NCBI RefSeq assembly: GCF_022965805.1
Contig: NW_027331381.1
Location: forward strand, 1 to 64,000
DNA length: 64,000 nucleotides
Source: Primulina eburnea
Taxonomy: Eukaryota; Streptophyta; Magnoliopsida; Lamiales; Gesneriaceae
Reading direction: 5' to 3'
Part shown: positions 35,101 to 45,934 of the stretch, piece after piece
Numbering within the stretch: position 1 is the stretch's first letter
Layout of the letters: every line of letters starts with the position of its first letter
Made by a program: the position numbers and the translations under genes
The notes under the pieces: generated by a model
Seen by the model: the letters and a program-made list of their open reading frames with translations, nothing else
Told to the model about the DNA's origin: nothing
The model's database searches: none

Positions 35101-36635
35101 AGGTAGCCTTCCCCGCCCGACTCTAAAGCACGACAGGCTTTCAGAGCAGATACCACTGGCATCGGAGGTCGCGCTCCCTCACCATAGAAAAACCAACTAG
35201 AGCTTTCAGTCGTACGAAACTGAACAAGCTTCTGGTAACAATCCACAGTAGCTTGGTAGGTAGTCAATAAGTCTATACCCAAGATACAATCAAAATCTTC
35301 CATCTCTAGGATCATAAGATTCGCAGTCAACTCGTTACCCTCAAAATCTAAGGGACAACCCATCACTAGACGCTTCGCTAACACCGAATGACCCATCGGG
35401 GTAGAAACAGAAAGAATGACGTCTAGAGAAACATAGGGTAACCTATGACGCTTAACAAATCGTGCAGAAATGAAGGAATGAGAGGCTCCTGTATCAATAA
35501 GAACAAAAGCAGGAATACCGCATAAATGAAAAGTACCTGCTATGACTCTCTCCGTCTCATCTGCAGCCTGATCCTGGTTCAGCGCAAAAACCTGACCTTG
35601 GGCACGAGGTCGAAGATTCGAACTACCCACTGCCTGACCCTGCCTCCTCTGCTGAACAGTCGTCTGAGATCCAGAACTGGATCCTGCTCCACCTCGCAAC
35701 TGAGGACAATTCTTCTTAATATGCCCCATCTCTCCGCACTGATAACAAGCTCCTGCGGCTACTCGGCATTGCTCCGATGGATGGTTCTTCCCACAATGCG
35801 CACAAGACTCCTTCTTCTTACCAAAGCGGAAAACACCACTAGATCGAGATCCAGATCCAGAAGAAGATGAACCAGATTTCTTGAATGACTGAGATCGAGG
35901 CCTCAAAGTACTCGGAGGTCTAGAAGAAGAAAGAATAGCCCTACCACGCTGGAGACTGATCTCTGCCTGGCGACACCGGTTCACTAACCCATCATAAGAA
36001 GTAGGATTATCACAGACAGTGACTCGATCAAAGATCTCCTGATTAAGGCCCTGGAGGAAATGATCATACTTGGCCTCAGAACTGCCACTGATATGAGGGG
36101 CAAAAGGTAACAACTCGAAGAACTTCTGCTGATATTCATCAACAGACATACTCCCCTGCTTAAGATTCAGGAGCTCAATCGTCTTTGCCTGGCGAAGGGC
36201 TGGAGGAAAATACAGCTGCATGAAAGCTGCACGGAAATCGGCCCAAGTCACCCTACCCTGGGACTGAACTATCGGCGCAGAAGTCGATCGCCACCACTTG
36301 CGCGCACGGCCCTCGAGAAGAAAACTAAGGGTCTCTATCTTCTGCTCCTCGGTGCACTGGAATGCACGGAAACAACTCTCCATGCGCTCTAACCAATCCT
36401 CAGCATCATCGGGAGTCTCACCGCCGACTAAAGGCTTAGGCCCCATCTGAATGAAACGATGCAAATCAAAACGCCTAGGACCATCCCGATGATGACGATG
36501 TTCACGATGACGCCTACGATCGTCCTGGTCACCCCAACGACCTACACTTCCCTGACTACTCTCATCATCAAAATGGTCAGCCATCGCTACAAGATAGAAT
36601 AGGGAAAATGGTAAAATGATCCACGAAAATCCCAA
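32163..36635 (-). CDS. TE8 gag-pol polyprotein, 1490 codons, intact
   Basis: The translation opens [10 protein letters not shown]; the more likely start is the in-frame MADHFDD 17 codons later (about 36584), since the first residues overlap the sequence just after the PBS. Order: gag capsid ([26 protein letters not shown]), zinc knuckles [13 protein letters not shown] (CX2CX3HX4C) and [14 protein letters not shown] (about 276-310), protease [10 protein letters not shown] (about 382), RT ([10 protein letters not shown] about 560, catalytic FIDD about 716), RNase H ([11 protein letters not shown] about 863, DHKSLKYLF), integrase ([18 protein letters not shown], then D about 1148, D about 1208 and E about 1243, 35 residues apart), and a chromodomain-like end ([15 protein letters not shown]). 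The order PR-RT-RH-INT is Ty3/gypsy; the tail suggests a Tekay/Del-type chromovirus. No stop or frameshift is seen. Confidence 0.96.
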   Translation of the reverse strand: MGFSWIILPFSLFYLVAMADHFDDESSQGSVGRWGDQDDRRRHREHRHHRDGPRRFDLHRFIQMGPKPLVGGETPDDAEDWLERMESCFRAFQCTEEQKIETLSFLLEGRARKWWRSTSAPIVQSQGRVTWADFRAAFMQLYFPPALRQAKTIELLNLKQGSMSVDEYQQKFFELLPFAPHISGSSEAKYDHFLQGLNQEIFDRVTVCDNPTSYDGLVNRCRQAEISLQRGRAILSSSRPPSTLRPRSQSFKKSGSSSSGSGSRSSGVFRFGKKKESCAHCGKNHPSEQCRVAAGACYQCGEMGHIKKNCPQLRGGAGSSSGSQTTVQQRRQGQAVGSSNLRPRAQGQVFALNQDQAADETERVIAGTFHLCGIPAFVLIDTGASHSFISARFVKRHRLPYVSLDVILSVSTPMGHSVLAKRLVMGCPLDFEGNELTANLMILEMEDFDCILGIDLLTTYQATVDCYQKLVQFRTTESSSWFFYGEGARPPMPVVSALKACRALESGGEGYLIYAIDSSTGSVGLEDIPVVCEFPDVFPDEIPGFPPVREVEFGIDLMPGTAPISRAPYRLAPSEMRELKQQLQDLLDKGYIRPSVSPWGAPVLFVKKKDGSMRLCIDYRQLNRVTIKNKYPLPRIDDLFDQLQGTSVYSKIDLRSGYHQMRVRDDDISKTAFRTRYGHYEFLVMPFGLTNAPAVFMDLMNRVFRDFLDQFVVVFIDDILIYSHSVEEHAQHLRIVLQILREKQLYAKLSKCEFWIDRVVFLGHVISKEGVSVDPSKIEAVLNWSRPTTVAEIRSFLGLAGYYRRFIVNFSQIARPLTQLTRRDVPFEWSSECEDSFRELRRLLTSAPVLALPSGSDGFSVYTDASTQGLGCVLTQNGHVIAYASRQLKSHEEKYPTHDLELAAIVFTLKIWRHYLYGVQFEIFTDHKSLKYLFTQAELNMRQRRWMDLLKDYDCEIKYHPGSANLTADALSRKVRASALQICAMTSAIQDSCSLGFNFKHRKGMESIRVATILSEPNLFTWIREAQMSDLKTQRLARLVGGDSNFHYQSNGLLCLSNRVVVPEDDTLRDEILSQAHRSKLSVHPGSNKMYRDLRMRFWWKGMKRSVYQFVSKCLVCQQVKAEHRRPGGLLLNLPIPEWKWEHITMDFITHLPLSSRNSDAIWVVVDRLTKSAHFLPYNRDFTFDRMARLYIQEIVRLHGVPVSIVSDRDPRFTSRFWGSFQSALGTTLSLSTAYHPETDGQSERTIRTLEDMLRACVMDFGPAWQDHLPLIEFAYNNSYHRSIGMAPFEALYGRRCRTPLFWDEVGERQVEVPELVQQAIDKVAVIKKRIKTAQDRQAGYANTKRRPLHFQPGEKVFLRVSPFRRILRFGLKGKLSPRFIGPFEILECVGDLAYRLALPPYLSSIHDVFHVSLLRRYVADESHILHPSEVQLDTDLSYVERPVQILDRKDKVLRNKIIPLVLVQWQRRGTEEATWELESRMRSEHPELF

Positions 36636-36666
36636 AACAGAATCTATATCCCAAAATCATAAGCAT

Positions 36667-36678
36667 GCTCTGATACCA
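36667..36678 (-). other. Primer-binding site of TE8
   Basis: The minus strand reads TGGTATCAGAGC, four bases from the inner end of the right (5') LTR. Initiator Met tRNA type. Confidence 0.88.
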
Positions 36679-36682
36679 TAAA

Positions 36683-38131
36683 TGTAGTGACCCGTTCCAG
36701 AATCACCTACTAATCAAAAACTAAGCATGCAATTAACCTAATTAATTATAATCAGAGATAACAGCGGAAATATGGCCAACAACAATAGTTATACAACCCA
36801 ATCGAAATCGAAGTCTAGACTAACTCAAAATGAAATATCCAGTACAACCATATCGAATCAAATGGAAAACACTGAAAACTAAACCAACCAGCTACTCAAC
36901 GTCCTCCTCCTGCTCCTCCTGAGCCATCCAACCTGAGGCCTGCCCCGTGGGAATGGGGTGTCCAAGAATAAACAAAACCGAGGACGTGAGCGATAAGAAC
37001 GCCCAGTACAAAAGTATGAGTATACAAACCTATATGAAATGCACATGCTATGATATGATACCAGGGTAGTCAAGAAACAGGAATCACAAAGGATCTCAAA
37101 ATGCTCAGTCTAGAGGCGCCAAGTGGATAGTGCCGCGCGGTCCAACCTCTGGGTCACTGCATCCACTACAAGACAGACGTGGACCTAAAATGTCCCGGAC
37201 CACCGAAGCCCTCCCGACCCGTCGGCCACTGTGTACTCTCGGTGTCCATGCGTCCACAAGACAGGGCTGAGCGGCCCCAAGATATAGCTTATCTCGAAAG
37301 AGATACAGCTCAACAGTAAAGGCTATCTCGAAGGAGATACGGCTCAACATGATATGCAATATGCATCATAACTCGTGACATAATAGCATGCATCATATGA
37401 CATATAACAATGCAGCAAATACTCATGCAACACATATATGAATGTATACTCAACCAGGATATCTCGGATAGTACTTTCGTACCTCTATCACAGCAAGCCT
37501 AGCCTTACGCAACACCGCTAATCAGGTCTAGCACCAGCCTACGCATCAAAAGCATACTCAATCAATACTACCATGCTCGACTAGCAAAACCAGTACTCCC
37601 TAGTACTACCAAAGGTTTAGGGTTTACCTTCGTCCGTCGACAGCCCTTTGATGTCGATTGCCTTGAAACTCAGGCGCCGCTACGCTACTACTCCTGGCAG
37701 CTCTTGGCTATCGCTCGACCAACAACTAACCCTAGAAACCTTCCAAATCCTCTCAACTATGAGGCAAAAATCATGAATTGGCAAGTCACAAATGAGAAAT
37801 CCGAGCACTATTTATAGGCCATGTTCGGATCCTCCGAACATCACTTCGGAACGTCCGAACGCTACGTGTCCATTGGCTCTTGACAGCTCATGATCGGATC
37901 CTCCGATCATACACTTCGGACCGTCCGAACATGCATGGAAAATGACGTGTCGATCAACACTTGACACCTATGATCGGATTCACCAAACTACACTTCGGAT
38001 CGTCCGAACTCTTCGGTGCTTCCGAACCCTCTTCGGTCCGTCCGATCATGACCATAGCCAAAATTATACCTTAAACCTTCTTAATCACCATTACTCCGTT
38101 AATTACCCAATTTGGAATTCGGGCTACTACA
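36683..38131 (-). repeat. 5' LTR of TE8
   Basis: A 1449-bp LTR. Palindromic cassette at 37811-38054, directly upstream (on the minus strand) of the TATA box at 37810-37816. Three of the four substitutions relative to the other LTR lie in the cassette. Confidence 0.95.
37810..37816 (-). promoter_or_regulatory. Candidate TATA box of TE8
   Basis: The minus strand reads CCTATAAATAGTGC, a strong plant TATA match, immediately downstream of the palindromic cassette in the 5' LTR. The identical box in the 3' LTR is at 31691-31697. Confidence 0.65.
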
Positions 38132-38136
38132 CTCAG

Positions 38137-41100
38137 GATGCACCTGATGATGTCGTGGCAGGTAACTGTTTTATTTCTGGTTATCCTGCATATGTATTGA
38201 TTGATACTGGTGCATCCCATACTTTCATATCTGAGCGATTTGCTTTGATGCATTCTTTGCCTATTGAGTCTTTAGCTACTGGAGTATCTGTCTCGTCTCC
38301 GTTAGGGACAGGGTTGATTTCAGTGAAAACTGTTAAATCTAGTATACTGCAGTACGATGGGCATAAGATTGAGTTAGACTGTATTGTGCTTGGAATATCT
38401 GACTTTGATTGTATTATTGGTATTGATACATTAACCAAGTACAGAGCTACAGTTGATTGTTTCCACAAGATAGTTCGATTCAGACCTGAAATGGCTGAGG
38501 AGTGGAAATTTTATGGTAAGGGTTCGCGTGCCAGAATTCCTTTGATATCTGCAATAAATATGACTCGAATATTGCAGAAAGGAGCGGATGGATTCCTGGT
38601 TTATTCAGTTGATTTACTGAAAAAGAGCCCATCATTGGCAGATTTGCCTGTGATGTGTGAATTCGCTGATGTCTTTCCAGACGAGATTCCTGGATTACCT
38701 CCGATTCGAGAGATAGACTTCAGCATAGAGTTGATGCAAGGAACAGTTCCGATTTCGAGAGCTCCATACCGGATGGCACCGATAGAATTGAGAGAATTAA
38801 AGGAACAGTTGGAGGATTTACTGGCCAAGGGTTACATTAGACCTAGTGTATCTCCTTGGGGTGCTCCAGTACTATTCGTGAGGAAGAAGGATGGGTCGAT
38901 GAGACTTTGTATCGACTACCGGCAACTGAACAAGGCAACGGTAAAGAATAAATATCCATTGCCTCGTATTGATGATCTGTTTGATCAGTTGCAGGGTTCA
39001 TCTGTGTATTCCAAGATCGATTTGAGATCTAGATACCATCAACTGAGAGTCAGGGATTCTGATATCTCAAAGACTGCATTTAGAACCAGGTATGGACATT
39101 ATGAATTTATTGTCATGCCTTTCGGTTTGACTAATGCACCGGCGGTATTTATGGGATTGATGAACCGCGTATTTCAGAAATATTTGGATGATTTTGTTAT
39201 CATATTCATTGATGATATCTTGATTTATTCAAAGAATATGATTGAGCATGATGATCATCTGAGAACTGTGTTGAGAATTTTGAGGGCGGAGAAACTGTAT
39301 GCTAAACTGTTGAAATGCGAGTTCTGGTTGAAACAGGTGGTATTTTTGGGACATATTATATCCGGAGACGGGATATCTGTTGATCCCAGTAAGGTTGAGG
39401 CAGTGATTTCGTGGCCGAGACCAACATCTGTGGCAGAAATTCGTAGTTTTATGGGTTTGGCAGGGTATTACCGACGTTTTATCCAAGATTTTTCGAGTAT
39501 TGCCAAGCCTATTACACAGTTAACTCAGAAGAATGCTCCGTTTAACTGGTCTGAAGACTGTGAGACTAGTTTTCTAGAGCTGAAGAAGAGATTGACCAGT
39601 GCGCCTGTGTTGACGATTCCTTCAGGCACTGGTGTATTTGTTGTTTATTGTGATGCATCTCACCGAGGATTGGGTTGTGTTTTGATGCAGCAAGGGCATG
39701 TGATTGCTTATGCCTCGAGACAGCTGAAACCCCATGAAACACGATACCCAATTCATGATCTTGAATTGGCAGCCATAGTCTTTGCACTGAAGATATGGCG
39801 ACATTATCTGTACGGTGAGAAATTTGAAATCTATTCTGATCATAAAAGCTTGAAATATCTGTTTTCGCAATCAGAGTTGAATATGAGACAGCGGAGATGG
39901 CTGGATTTACTGAAAGATTTTGATTGTGAAATTAAATACTATCGAGGGAAATCCAACGCAGCAGCAGATGCGTTGAGTCGAAAGGTATGTGCACTATCCT
40001 TATCGACGATGGGTGTCTCGAATTTGATAGAGGACTGCTGTTTGTCTGGATTAGCTTTTGAAATAGATTGTCAGCCTCTGAGATTATATGCAATTCAAGC
40101 TGAACCAGAATTGATAGTAAGAATTAAAGAGGCACAGAAAGTTGATCAGAATATACAGAATTCGATTGCTATGGTCAGAGCGGGTCATCAATCGGAATAT
40201 CAGGTTCGAGATAGTATTTTGTATGTGAATAATCGGATTGTTGTGCCAAATGTTTCAGATTTGAGACAGAAAATACTGACAGAAGCGCACAACAGTTGTT
40301 TTAGCATTCATCCTGGTGGCAGAAAAATGTATAATGATTTAAAGACACAGTATTGGTGGAAACAAATGAAATCTGATGTGACTACATTTGTAGCCAAGTG
40401 TCTGAATTTCCAACAGGTGAAGGCTGAAAGAAAGAAACCAGGAGGATTGTTACAGAGTTTGTCTATTCCTGAATGGAAATGGGATCACATTTCCATGGAT
40501 TTTGTGACACAGTTACCGAGATCCTCCCGAGGTTATGATGCGATTTGGGTAGTGATTGATAGATTGACCAAATCTGCATGTTTTATTCCATACAAGATGA
40601 CGTATAGATATGATCAGATGGCCGATATTTATGTTCGAGAAGTGGTGAGACTGCACGAAGTGCCGAAGTCGATTGTTTCAGACCGGGATCCTCGGTTTAC
40701 TTCGCACTTCTGGCAGAGTTTGCAGCAAGCTCTTGGTACGAAGTTACATCTTAGTACCGCATATCATCCACAGACTGACGGACAGTCAGAACGGACGATT
40801 CAGACATTGGAAGATATGTTGAGAGTTGTAGTGCTTGATTTCAGCACTAATTGGCAAGATGCATTGCCACTTTGCGAGTTTTCGTACAACAACAGCTATC
40901 AAACAAGTATTGACATGGCTCCATTCGAAGCATTGTACGGAAAGAAATGCAGATCCCCTCTTTACTGGGATGATATCTCTGAAGTTCATGAGACTGGACC
41001 TGATATGATCAGAGATATGACTGAGAAAGTACAGTTGATTCAGAAGAAAATGAAGGCAGCCCAGGACCGACAAGCCAAATATGCCAACCTTCGACGACGA

Positions 41101-41535
41101 CCGTTGGTATTTGAGGCAGGAGACCGAGTGTTCCTGAAGATTTCTCCTTTCAGAGGTGTTTTCAGATTTGGCAAGAAAGGGAAATTGTCTCCAAGATATG
41201 TTGGTCCATATGAGATTCTTGAAAAGATAGGAGATCGTGCCTATCGACTTGCCTTGCCGCCTTCATTATCTGGAATACATGATTTCTTTCATGTATCGAT
41301 GCTGCGGAAGTATCTCCCTGATGATTCTCACGTTATTCAGCCAGACGAGACTGAGCTGGATGAGAAATTGAGTTATGTCGAGAAACCGATCCGGATTATC
41401 GATCGTAAAGAAAAACAGCTCGGAACGAAAATGATTCCATTAGTGAAAGTTCAATGGACTCGTCACGGTGTTGAAGAAGCCACTTGGGAGACTGAATCAG
41501 ATATGAGACAGGAATTCCCAGCATTATTTCACTGA
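38137..41535 (+). CDS. TE7 pol: protease, RT, RNase H, integrase, chromodomain-like tail
   Basis: Resumes the TE7 frame after TE8 and stays open to the stop at 41533-41535. Protease [12 protein letters not shown] (about 38197), RT with [10 protein letters not shown] and catalytic FIDD (about 39209), RNase H ([22 protein letters not shown]), integrase ([33 protein letters not shown]), tail [13 protein letters not shown]. Several changes relative to all other copies point to early decay: KCLNF where others have KCLNC, losing an integrase zinc-finger cysteine; RSRYHQ for RSGYHQ in RT; LHEVPKS for LHGVPKS. The ATG at 37942 that an ORF caller picks belongs to the TE8 LTR. Confidence 0.92.
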   Translation, partial: DAPDDVVAGNCFISGYPAYVLIDTGASHTFISERFALMHSLPIESLATGVSVSSPLGTGLISVKTVKSSILQYDGHKIELDCIVLGISDFDCIIGIDTLTKYRATVDCFHKIVRFRPEMAEEWKFYGKGSRARIPLISAINMTRILQKGADGFLVYSVDLLKKSPSLADLPVMCEFADVFPDEIPGLPPIREIDFSIELMQGTVPISRAPYRMAPIELRELKEQLEDLLAKGYIRPSVSPWGAPVLFVRKKDGSMRLCIDYRQLNKATVKNKYPLPRIDDLFDQLQGSSVYSKIDLRSRYHQLRVRDSDISKTAFRTRYGHYEFIVMPFGLTNAPAVFMGLMNRVFQKYLDDFVIIFIDDILIYSKNMIEHDDHLRTVLRILRAEKLYAKLLKCEFWLKQVVFLGHIISGDGISVDPSKVEAVISWPRPTSVAEIRSFMGLAGYYRRFIQDFSSIAKPITQLTQKNAPFNWSEDCETSFLELKKRLTSAPVLTIPSGTGVFVVYCDASHRGLGCVLMQQGHVIAYASRQLKPHETRYPIHDLELAAIVFALKIWRHYLYGEKFEIYSDHKSLKYLFSQSELNMRQRRWLDLLKDFDCEIKYYRGKSNAAADALSRKVCALSLSTMGVSNLIEDCCLSGLAFEIDCQPLRLYAIQAEPELIVRIKEAQKVDQNIQNSIAMVRAGHQSEYQVRDSILYVNNRIVVPNVSDLRQKILTEAHNSCFSIHPGGRKMYNDLKTQYWWKQMKSDVTTFVAKCLNFQQVKAERKKPGGLLQSLSIPEWKWDHISMDFVTQLPRSSRGYDAIWVVIDRLTKSACFIPYKMTYRYDQMADIYVREVVRLHEVPKSIVSDRDPRFTSHFWQSLQQALGTKLHLSTAYHPQTDGQSERTIQTLEDMLRVVVLDFSTNWQDALPLCEFSYNNSYQTSIDMAPFEALYGKKCRSPLYWDDISEVHETGPDMIRDMTEKVQLIQKKMKAAQDRQAKYANLRRRPLVFEAGDRVFLKISPFRGVFRFGKKGKLSPRYVGPYEILEKIGDRAYRLALPPSLSGIHDFFHVSMLRKYLPDDSHVIQPDETELDEKLSYVEKPIRIIDRKEKQLGTKMIPLVKVQWTRHGVEEATWETESDMRQEFPALFH

Positions 41536-41640
41536 TGTAAATATCTATTACATTTCTGTGCAGTTCTGTATATACTCCTTATCAATACGATTGACAGTTT
41601 GTGATTTCGAGGACGAAATCGTATCTTAGGGGGGGAGAAA

Positions 41641-42044
41641 TGTAATGCCCGAAAATTTAATCCTATTAATCCGTAATTATTGATTATAATTTGATATGAT
41701 TATGAAAGGATTAATCGGAACACGATTTGAGATAACGTGTGCAAATTAAATGTGCGAGAACAGTAGCCTCGGCGCACATGCGCGGTTATATGCGCGCACA
41801 TGCGCGAGAAATACAGTGGAGTCGGTGCACATGCGCGATGAGGATGCACGCACATGCGCGGAAACTCCAGAAGGCTTCGCGCATATGCGCGGCGCATATG
41901 CGCGGAAACGAGTCGTGCATATGCGCGAGCTGCCGAGAATTTCACCGCGAAGACCAGTAGGTCTCGCGCATATGCGCCGGTAGTGTCACGCATATGCGCG
42001 AGACATGCAGCGTGGAAGATCGCCACTTGGCTCATTGCATGTGC

Positions 42045-42095
<51 letters not shown>

Positions 42096-43767
42096 GCAAA
42101 ATGAATCTTCAGAAATGAAATAGGAAGGAAAACGAGAATCCAGGGAAAGCTTCGACTTTTGTTAGGAGAATTCGATTCGCGAGAAATCCGTCCGTCCAAA
42201 TCGTAATCCGACTTCGACACGGTAATCCTATTGACGTAGGCTACAACTTGACATAAGTTTTGCTACGTTTTGACATGTTTTGAAATTATGCTATTGTCAG
42301 AATTGAATAGGATTCATATATGATGTTCGTGACATGTTAGACATCATAGAATCGAAGTCAGATTAAGAAATAGACTGATTATGTAATTGTTATGAATTTC
42401 TGATTATAATCGGTTGATATCGGACATATTTAGATTATGGATTGATTATAGATTGTACTGGATATGAGTTATGGATTGTAACTGTTATCTGGTGTATTGG
42501 TATTGACGGGGATATTGGAATTGTACCGTTATACCGTTGATTTTGAATTAAATCCAGATTGATCAGATTGTTATGGAATTGACTGGTATATTGATATGAG
42601 ATTATTGATATTGTCATTGCCAGACAGGCTGTGAGTTCAGGATATCGACTGAGCCAGAAACCGACGAAATAAAGGTATAAGTCAATGTGGTATTGGGAGA
42701 TGGACTTGAGTCGGTTTAGACTTGGGTTTCCCTAAATCACATACTTTACTTTATTGCATTGATATTTGCATTGATTGATTGATATACTTGTTTTCTTGAG
42801 TTATAGATTACAGGTATTAGAAGAGTAATCTTATGACAGAAGTGTCGTTAGTGGTGGGATCACCACAGGCACATTGCACGATGTCATAAGATTGTGTATT
42901 GGCGGATGTGCCAAAGACTGTCACTGGATGTTTGGCTATCGATGTGGATAGGATGGTGGCTTTTTCTATTACTGTTAATCAGTATGGTATCGATGTGGAT
43001 AGATTAGTAGCTCTTCTATTACTGTTAATCGATGTTATATCGAGGTGGATAGAATTAGAGTTGCTTCTATTACTGTTAATCGGTACTATATTGATGTGGA
43101 TAGAATAATAGCTTCCTCTATTACTGGTAATCGATACCGTATCGATGTGAATAGAACTGTAGTCTTTTCTATTACTGTTGATCGATACTATATCGACGTG
43201 GATAGAAATGGAGTCTTTTCTATTACTGCTAGTCGATATACGCATGCCAACTTCTAGAATCGGGATCCCTAGACTAGGATTGAGTCTAGTCTGAATGATG
43301 TAGCTACGAGTATTGTCGACAGTTTGATATTGATTATGTTTCAGACTTTGTTACATATATCTGTTACCTGATTACATGCTTTATAATGTTTATATGATTG
43401 CATGTTTCGTTGATTTATACTGGGAGTATATTCTCACCGGTTTATCCGGCTGTTGTCTTGTCTGTATGTGTACTTGACAACAGGTGGGACAAGATCAGGG
43501 TCCAGGAGATGAAGAGAGAGATCGTGATTAGAGTGGTGGCACCGGACTTGGACTAGAGATAGGGTTGAACACTTGATAGTAGTTGTCAAACCCTAGTTTG
43601 AATAAATGTTTGTGATACAGGACTTGTATTTTATATACTGATATGTATATATGGTTTGATTTCACTACGTTCCGCATTTTAAAAAAAAAAATTTTAGACC
43701 CTGTTTTATAATTGATTAATTAGTCCCAAAGATGATTAAGAACTTGATTAGCGTCCGGGTCCCCACA
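41641..43767 (+). repeat. 3' LTR of TE7
   Basis: A 2127-bp LTR, preceded by the purine tract TTAGGGGGGGAGAAA. Palindromic cassette at 41768-42003 with one 13-bp unit more than the 5' LTR; TA repeat 42048-42091; six-unit 51-bp array 42938-43242; conserved double stem near 43436-43483. The TSD GTAAC follows at 43768. Confidence 0.95.
42938..43242 (+). repeat. 51-bp minisatellite, six units (TE7 3' LTR)
   Basis: Same array as at 28395-28699. Open frames on both strands arise from the unit length being a multiple of three. Confidence 0.92.
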
Positions 43768-43881
43768 GTAACCGTGATCTAAGGATATTGTATTGACGGG
43801 GATATTGAAATTGTACCGTTATGCCGTTGATTTGAATTAAATCCAGATTGATCAAATTGTTATTGATTTGAAAGGTATATT
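43768..43881 (+). repeat. TE6 3' LTR, middle segment
   Basis: A 114-bp piece of the TE6 LTR left between TE7 (ending 43767) and TE9 (starting 43882). It begins with the TE7 TSD GTAAC and ends with the TE9 TSD ATATT (43877-43881). The uninterrupted version is at 60852-60965. Confidence 0.92.
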
Positions 43882-45676
43882 TGTAAGGCTCGAGAATTGT
43901 CAATTGGCATAGATGTTAGACTTGTATAGATAAGAATGCATGAATTATGAGATTTTGAGCAGCAGGGCCGAAGCCACATCGCACCCGCGGTGTTAAGACT
44001 ACCGCCCCCGCGGTGTAGGTGATAGAAAATTGGGAGATTTTGCGAAGTAACACCGCACCCGCGGCGCGCGCAAGACCGCACCCGCGGTGCTTAGACCGCA
44101 CCCGCGGCAGTGCAAGCGCCGCACCCGCGGTGCGTGAATTTCTGAAAATGAGATGGCTGCCGAGAGCTCAGCGCACCCGCGCCCTTACACTGCCGCACCC
44201 GCGGTAATGCGTGTTGATTGGAAAACGTAACACTTGTTCCTTTGCATGCCTAAATGGTTATGTGTCTTCATTTCCTCATTCATTCAGATTTAAGGACCGA
44301 GAGCATGGGAGGGAGGAGCTTTCATGTCTTTTTCTCTTTAAATTGTGGTTTTGAATGATTTAGCCATCCGATTTATATTCCGAGTTAAGATTTGTGATCC
44401 TTGCATCGTTGGCTACGAAAGGATGTAAGTTTTATATAATTCCAGCATGATTCGAAATTCATATGTTGGGGAAAATTATGTTTTGAGTTGAGAAATGCGT
44501 TCTTGATAGTATGAGCATCGTAGAAACGTTATCGGATTGATTTTCAGATACTATATGACGTTGTTTCGAAATTCCAGCATGTATTGTATTGAGAATATGC
44601 AGATTTCAGTATGTATAGTGATGTTAGATGAGATTATGAGTTGATGGTGATTAAGTATGATATTACTGAGTTATCGGTATCGAAGAAATACGTCGTTATG
44701 CCGTCAAATTGTATTTGAATCGAATTCAGCTTTGAATATGGAGTTGATTGAGATATATTATGATAAGTTTGTTCACACATTGCCATTTCAGATTTGTATT
44801 GGTTATTTGAGTTCAAGACTTCGACTACGACACAGACAGTGCGACAAGAAAGGTATAATTCATGTGGTCACGGGATTGCACAACTCGATTCAGATTTGAT
44901 ACGAGTTTCCCTAAATCACATACTAGATTGTTATTACATTGATTATGTAATGCCTTGTTTATTGATTTATATTCGAGTTCTGAGATAGGAGAGATTGGCA
45001 GACTTGCCAAAACTAGACGTTTCGGTGTATCGTCGCATAGGAGCAGATTTGCTATATGTGTAGACCCTCGATACAGAGTTGACCGAAGTCTAGGAATAAG
45101 ACGTACCGTTGCCCCGAGTGGTTGGGTAGGTGACAGACCGTCTTATTCACACCGGGATCCCTAGATTAGAAAAGAGTCGAGTCAAGTTTTGAATTGTCGA
45201 ATACAGATTTGTATTCTACTACATGTTTAGATGTATATTCATGTTACTTGATTTATGCTATGCATTTGTACATGATTTATGACATTGCATGCATCCATGT
45301 TTTATACTAGGATATGTTCTCACCGGAGTTATCCGGCTGTTGTCGTGTCTGTATGTGTGCATGGCAACAGGTGGGGCAGGATCGGGGTCACGAGCTAGAT
45401 GAGAGATGATGATAGCGTGGAGATCTCGGGCATTGCAGATTACTAGTGTTTTCTTATGGAACTTGTACTACTTATGTTTAGAGTTGTCATTTGAACACTA
45501 GTGAATGTTTGTACGAACAGACATGTATGTACATTATGTTGTTTATTTCAGTTAACGACATGTTATGCTTTATCTATACATTTGAATTAATGTTAAAAGC
45601 AAATTTTTGACCCACATTTTCGAACAAAGATCCAATTAAATCCCAAAAGAATAGAGTTAGAGCCCGGGTCCCCACA
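43882..45676 (+). repeat. 5' LTR of TE9
   Basis: A 1795-bp LTR (TGTAAGGCTCGAG...GTCCCCACA). Eight palindromic units of the ACCGCACCCGCGGT type span 43978-44206; conserved double stem near 45320-45370. Confidence 0.95.
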
Positions 45677-45934
45677 ACAGGTGGTATCAGAGCAGTAGGT
45701 TCTGTAGACTGAGATAGAATAGAATGAGCGGGGTAGATCGAGTCATCTTCCTTGCTTTTGAGATGCTAGCATGCTTTATTGCTTTCCCTATTATATGTTG
45801 TGTTGTATTATCTGAATTGATTTACAGCATTTCAAGCCTGAATCAGAACCGATTCTCGATCAGAGGTATATGATCAGAGGAGGGCTGAGACAGATGATAT
45901 TGATTGGGTACTAATCAGTTTGATAATCTGATTT
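45677..45934 (+). other. TE9 primer-binding site and leader
   Basis: ACAGG, then TGGTATCAGAGC (45682-45693), the initiator Met tRNA primer site. Nothing else is recognisable before the gag ATG at 45935. Confidence 0.82.

Larger units (their letters stand above)
30564..38131 (-). mobile_element. TE8: intact minus-strand Ty3/gypsy (chromovirus-type) element in TE7
   Basis: A 7568-bp element with LTRs of 1450 and 1449 bp that differ by four substitutions and one 1-bp indel, and a perfect TSD CTCAG (30559-30563 and 38132-38136). The PBS is next to the right LTR and the purine tract next to the left LTR, so it is transcribed on the minus strand, opposite to its host TE7. It has one unbroken 1490-codon frame. 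All structural parts expected of an autonomous element are present. Confidence 0.96.
27133..43767 (+). mobile_element. TE7: Ty3/gypsy element in the TE6 LTR, carrying TE8
   Basis: 5' LTR 27133-29224, PBS 29230-29241, gag-pol split by TE8 (29466-30558 and 38137-41535), purine tract about 41628-41640, 3' LTR 41641-43767. TSD GTAAC at 27128-27132 and 43768-43772. Without TE8 and the extra TSD copy the element is about 9.1 kb. One early stop is visible in gag. Confidence 0.95.

Noticed and set aside
37942..38136. ATG in the TE8 LTR that appears to start a 1197-codon pol
   Set aside because: It is a read-through across the TE8 boundary into TE7 pol, which itself is the continuation of 29466-30558.
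44425..45001. Possible LTR leader intron (GTAAGT donor, TTGGCAG acceptor)
   Set aside because: The donor is not kept: the equivalent place reads GGTATAC in TE1, GTAATT in TE6 and ATAAGT in TE7. RNA data would be needed.
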